From contig PAAB01000012.1 of the NCBI GenBank assembly GCA_002591705.1, forward strand, positions 9,017-15,806: a stretch of DNA of 6,790 bases, given 5' to 3'. The position numbers and the translations under genes were made by a program. The DNA comes from Phycisphaerae bacterium. GTDB lineage: Bacteria; Planctomycetota; Phycisphaerae; Phycisphaerales; SM1A02. Below are positions 4,970 through 6,790 of the stretch, one piece after another. Each line of letters starts with the position of its first letter. The stretch's first letter is position 1. The notes under the pieces were generated by a model. That model saw only the letters and a list, made by a program, of their open reading frames with translations, was not told the origin of the DNA and searched no databases.

Positions 4970-6670
4970 ATGCGGATCGCCCTCGCCCATCTCGACCCGG
5001 TCATCGGAGACATCGACGGCAACGTCGAGAAGCTGCTGGAATCACTGTCGCAGGCTCGTGCCGACGGTGCGGACATCCTGCTCGGCCCGGAGCTGGCGGT
5101 GTGCGGCTACCCCCCGCGGGATCTCCTGCTTCGGGATGGCTTCGTGGAGGCCTGCGAGCGAGCGGTGCAGCGCATTGCGGCCCAGACCGGCGACTGCTGC
5201 ACCATCGTGGGGGCTCCGCGGCGACTGGAGCACGGGGGCCTTGCCAACAGCGCCTTCATCTGCCGGGACGGCGTCGTCCAGGCTGTGGCCGACAAGCAGC
5301 TGCTGCCGGGCTACGACGTCTTCGACGAGGATCGATACTTCCGACCCGGTCAGCGGGCCTGCGAGTGCCGACTCGACGGCGTGCATCTCGGGGTGCTGTT
5401 GTGCGAAGACGCCTGGCAGGCCAGAGACGTGGGGGGGAATCCGGATCGCTATCCGGTCAATCCCGTCGCGGATCTCGCCTCGGCCGGCGTCGATCTGCTC
5501 CTGGTTCCCAGCGCCTCGCCGTTCACGGTGGGCAAGCATGCCCGGCATGCAGCGGAGCTCTCCCGGCTCGCCTCCCGGCACGAACTGACCGTGGCGGTCG
5601 TCAACCAGCGTGGAGCCAACGACGATCTGATCTTCAACGGCGAGGCATTCGTCGTCGACGCCCAGGGGCGGACCCGTTTCGTGCGCGGGGAGTTCGAGCC
5701 GCGGGAGCGGTCCATCGATGTGGTCGATCTCACGAAGGACGAACCGCATGCCCCGCATGTCCCCGACGACCACGGCACCCGGTTCCGGGCGCTGGTCGAG
5801 GCCGTCGAGGGCTATGTCCGCAAGACCGGACACCGTGAAGTGGTTCTGGGGCTCAGTGGAGGCATCGACTCGGCCCTGGCCGCCACCGTCGCGGCGGCCG
5901 CGGTCGGCGGGGAACGGGTCACCGGCGTGATGATGCCGTCCCGCTACTCTTCCGTGGGTTCGCTCGACGACGCGCGGGCGCTCGGAGCCTCCATCGGCAT
6001 CGGCGACCTGCTGGAACTTCCCATCGAATCGCTGCACGCCGAGGCGGTCGCGGCCCTCGCCGGCGAAGGCGCGACGGGCGTGACCGATCAGAACATCCAG
6101 GCCCGGCTGCGCGGTCTGCTGCTGATGGCCATCGCGAACGAACGGAATGCCCTGGTGCTGGCAACCGGAAACAAGTCCGAGCTGGCGATGGGATACGCCA
6201 CGCTCTACGGGGACATGAACGGGGCGGTCGCGGTCCTGGGGGACGTGTACAAGATGGACGTCTACGCCATGTCGGAGTGGATCAATGCGCATCCTGCGGC
6301 CGGCGGATTCTCCGGCCCACCGATTCCCGAGGCCTCGATCACCAAGCCGCCGTCGGCGGAACTGGCCGAGAACCAGTTCGACGAGGACAGCCTGCCTCCC
6401 TACGACGTGCTCGACGACATCCTCCGGCGCCTGATCGACGACGACCAGTCGGTCGCCCGCATCCTGGAGGACACCGAGCACGAGCCCGCACTGGTCCATC
6501 GCATCGCCCGTATCTTCGACATCGCGCAGTTCAAGCGGGAGCAGGCGGCGGTGATCCCCAAGGTCTCGCCGCGCGCCTTCGGTCGCGGTCGGCCGTGGCC
6601 CATCGTGAGTCGGGACGGATCGCGGGTGCCGACGGAAGCCCCCACGTCCACGCCCGACCGCTCCGTATAA
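4970..6670 (+). CDS. nadE: Glutamine-dependent NAD+ synthetase
   Basis: NadE makes NAD+ from nicotinic acid adenine dinucleotide, ATP and glutamine, the last step of NAD synthesis, in the cytosol. The 566-residue product has the two-domain glutamine-dependent form. The N-terminal nitrilase-type glutaminase domain (about 1-255) has the full catalytic triad: Glu41 in [11 protein letters not shown], Lys109 in [14 protein letters not shown] and Cys145 in LLCEDAW. The C-terminal synthetase domain has the ATP pyrophosphatase loop [12 protein letters not shown] (293-304), [14 protein letters not shown] (396-409) and the late [10 protein letters not shown] (535-544). The final 16 residues or so (from SRVPTEAP) are a polar tail. 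The start at 4970 begins the nitrilase fold directly ([14 protein letters not shown]). An upstream in-frame start would have to lie in the preceding terminator. No Shine-Dalgarno is seen; a -10 box sits 6 nt upstream. The stop codon overlaps the mutL -10 box. Confidence 0.96.
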   Translation: MRIALAHLDPVIGDIDGNVEKLLESLSQARADGADILLGPELAVCGYPPRDLLLRDGFVEACERAVQRIAAQTGDCCTIVGAPRRLEHGGLANSAFICRDGVVQAVADKQLLPGYDVFDEDRYFRPGQRACECRLDGVHLGVLLCEDAWQARDVGGNPDRYPVNPVADLASAGVDLLLVPSASPFTVGKHARHAAELSRLASRHELTVAVVNQRGANDDLIFNGEAFVVDAQGRTRFVRGEFEPRERSIDVVDLTKDEPHAPHVPDDHGTRFRALVEAVEGYVRKTGHREVVLGLSGGIDSALAATVAAAAVGGERVTGVMMPSRYSSVGSLDDARALGASIGIGDLLELPIESLHAEAVAALAGEGATGVTDQNIQARLRGLLLMAIANERNALVLATGNKSELAMGYATLYGDMNGAVAVLGDVYKMDVYAMSEWINAHPAAGGFSGPPIPEASITKPPSAELAENQFDEDSLPPYDVLDDILRRLIDDDQSVARILEDTEHEPALVHRIARIFDIAQFKREQAAVIPKVSPRAFGRGRPWPIVSRDGSRVPTEAPTSTPDRSV

Positions 6671-6671
6671 T
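6666..6671 (+). promoter_or_regulatory. mutL: Consensus -10 box of mutL overlapping the nadE stop codon
   Basis: A perfect TATAAT ends 6 nt before the mutL ATG at 6678, again placing the expected transcription start at the start codon. Its bases 3-5 are the TAA stop of nadE. No -35 box is recognisable at 16-19 bp. Confidence 0.55.
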
Positions 6672-6677
6672 CCGCCC

Positions 6678-6790
6678 ATGCCCATTCGCCAGCTCACCAC
6701 TCTGCTCATCAACCAGATCGCGGCCGGTGAAGTCGTCGAGCGACCCGCCAACGTGGCCAAGGAACTGGTCGAGAACTCGATCGACGCCGG
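6678..6790 (+). CDS. mutL: DNA mismatch repair protein MutL, N-terminal fragment cut by window edge
   Basis: MutL is the ATPase that couples mismatch recognition by MutS to strand removal. Only 37 full codons are visible, but they carry the GHKL ATPase motif I of the family: [20 protein letters not shown] followed by VENSIDAG. Glu29 and Asn33 fall at the same positions as the catalytic Glu and Mg-binding Asn of E. coli MutL, which supports the ATG at 6678. The gene begins 7 nt after the nadE stop with no Shine-Dalgarno in the gap, so it is either translated from a leaderless mRNA made from the overlapping -10 box or by coupling to nadE. The product continues past the right edge. Confidence 0.96.
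   Translation, partial: MPIRQLTTLLINQIAAGEVVERPANVAKELVENSIDA

Noticed and set aside
1..6670. Nitrilase-family gene and nadE as parts of one nitrogen or NAD system
   Set aside because: Both contain the same superfamily fold, but they are on opposite strands, more than 4.5 kb apart and separated by unrelated housekeeping genes, so the co-occurrence is probably coincidence.
5042..6760. 572-codon minus-strand open frame opposite nadE and mutL
   Set aside because: It mirrors nadE codon bias; the plus strand has intact catalytic motifs for NadE and MutL.

Overview
The window reads as ordinary chromosomal DNA from a GC-rich bacterium, most likely a planctomycete and plausibly of the class Phycisphaerae. 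Four things suggest this: a secreted protein ending in a Pro-Ser-Pro / short hydrophobic / poly-Arg sorting tail of the planctomycete PEP-CTERM style; a membrane protein ending in a CxxC...CPECG zinc ribbon; a small regulator with an excisionase-like DNA-binding domain ahead of a receiver domain; and high GC throughout. This is inferred from protein style, not from a marker-gene comparison. I see no mobile element, CRISPR array, phage gene or defence system.

Layout. Minus strand, left edge: the N-terminal part of a nitrilase-superfamily amidohydrolase (1-366, cut by the window edge), preceded by a secreted PEP-CTERM-like protein with a DUF4082-like region (452-1066). A 259-bp divergent intergenic region rich in inverted repeats separates these from a plus-strand polytopic membrane protein with a C-terminal zinc ribbon (1326-2174). 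Converging on that gene is a complete minus-strand tRNA-His(GTG) unit with promoter, tRNA and U-tract terminator (2338 down to 2178). Plus strand from there: ATP-dependent PEP carboxykinase pckA (start set at 2497), an HTH-receiver regulator (start set at 4272) closed by a strong intrinsic terminator, glutamine-dependent NAD+ synthetase nadE (start set at 4970), and the beginning of mutL (6678 to the right edge).

The genes are mostly separate housekeeping units and not one pathway: gluconeogenesis (pckA), NAD synthesis (nadE), mismatch repair (mutL), a histidine tRNA, nitrogen metabolism (nitrilase family) and envelope proteins. Only nadE and mutL sit tightly together, with a 7-nt gap, and even there mutL appears to have its own promoter.

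The most interesting signal is architectural. nadE and mutL both have a -10-like hexamer (TACAAT, TATAAT) exactly 6 nt before the ATG and no Shine-Dalgarno, which predicts leaderless mRNAs. The mutL -10 box contains the nadE stop codon. The membrane-protein gene may follow a similar pattern. By contrast pckA, the regulator and the secreted protein have clear Shine-Dalgarno sequences. No undescribed multi-gene system is evident.
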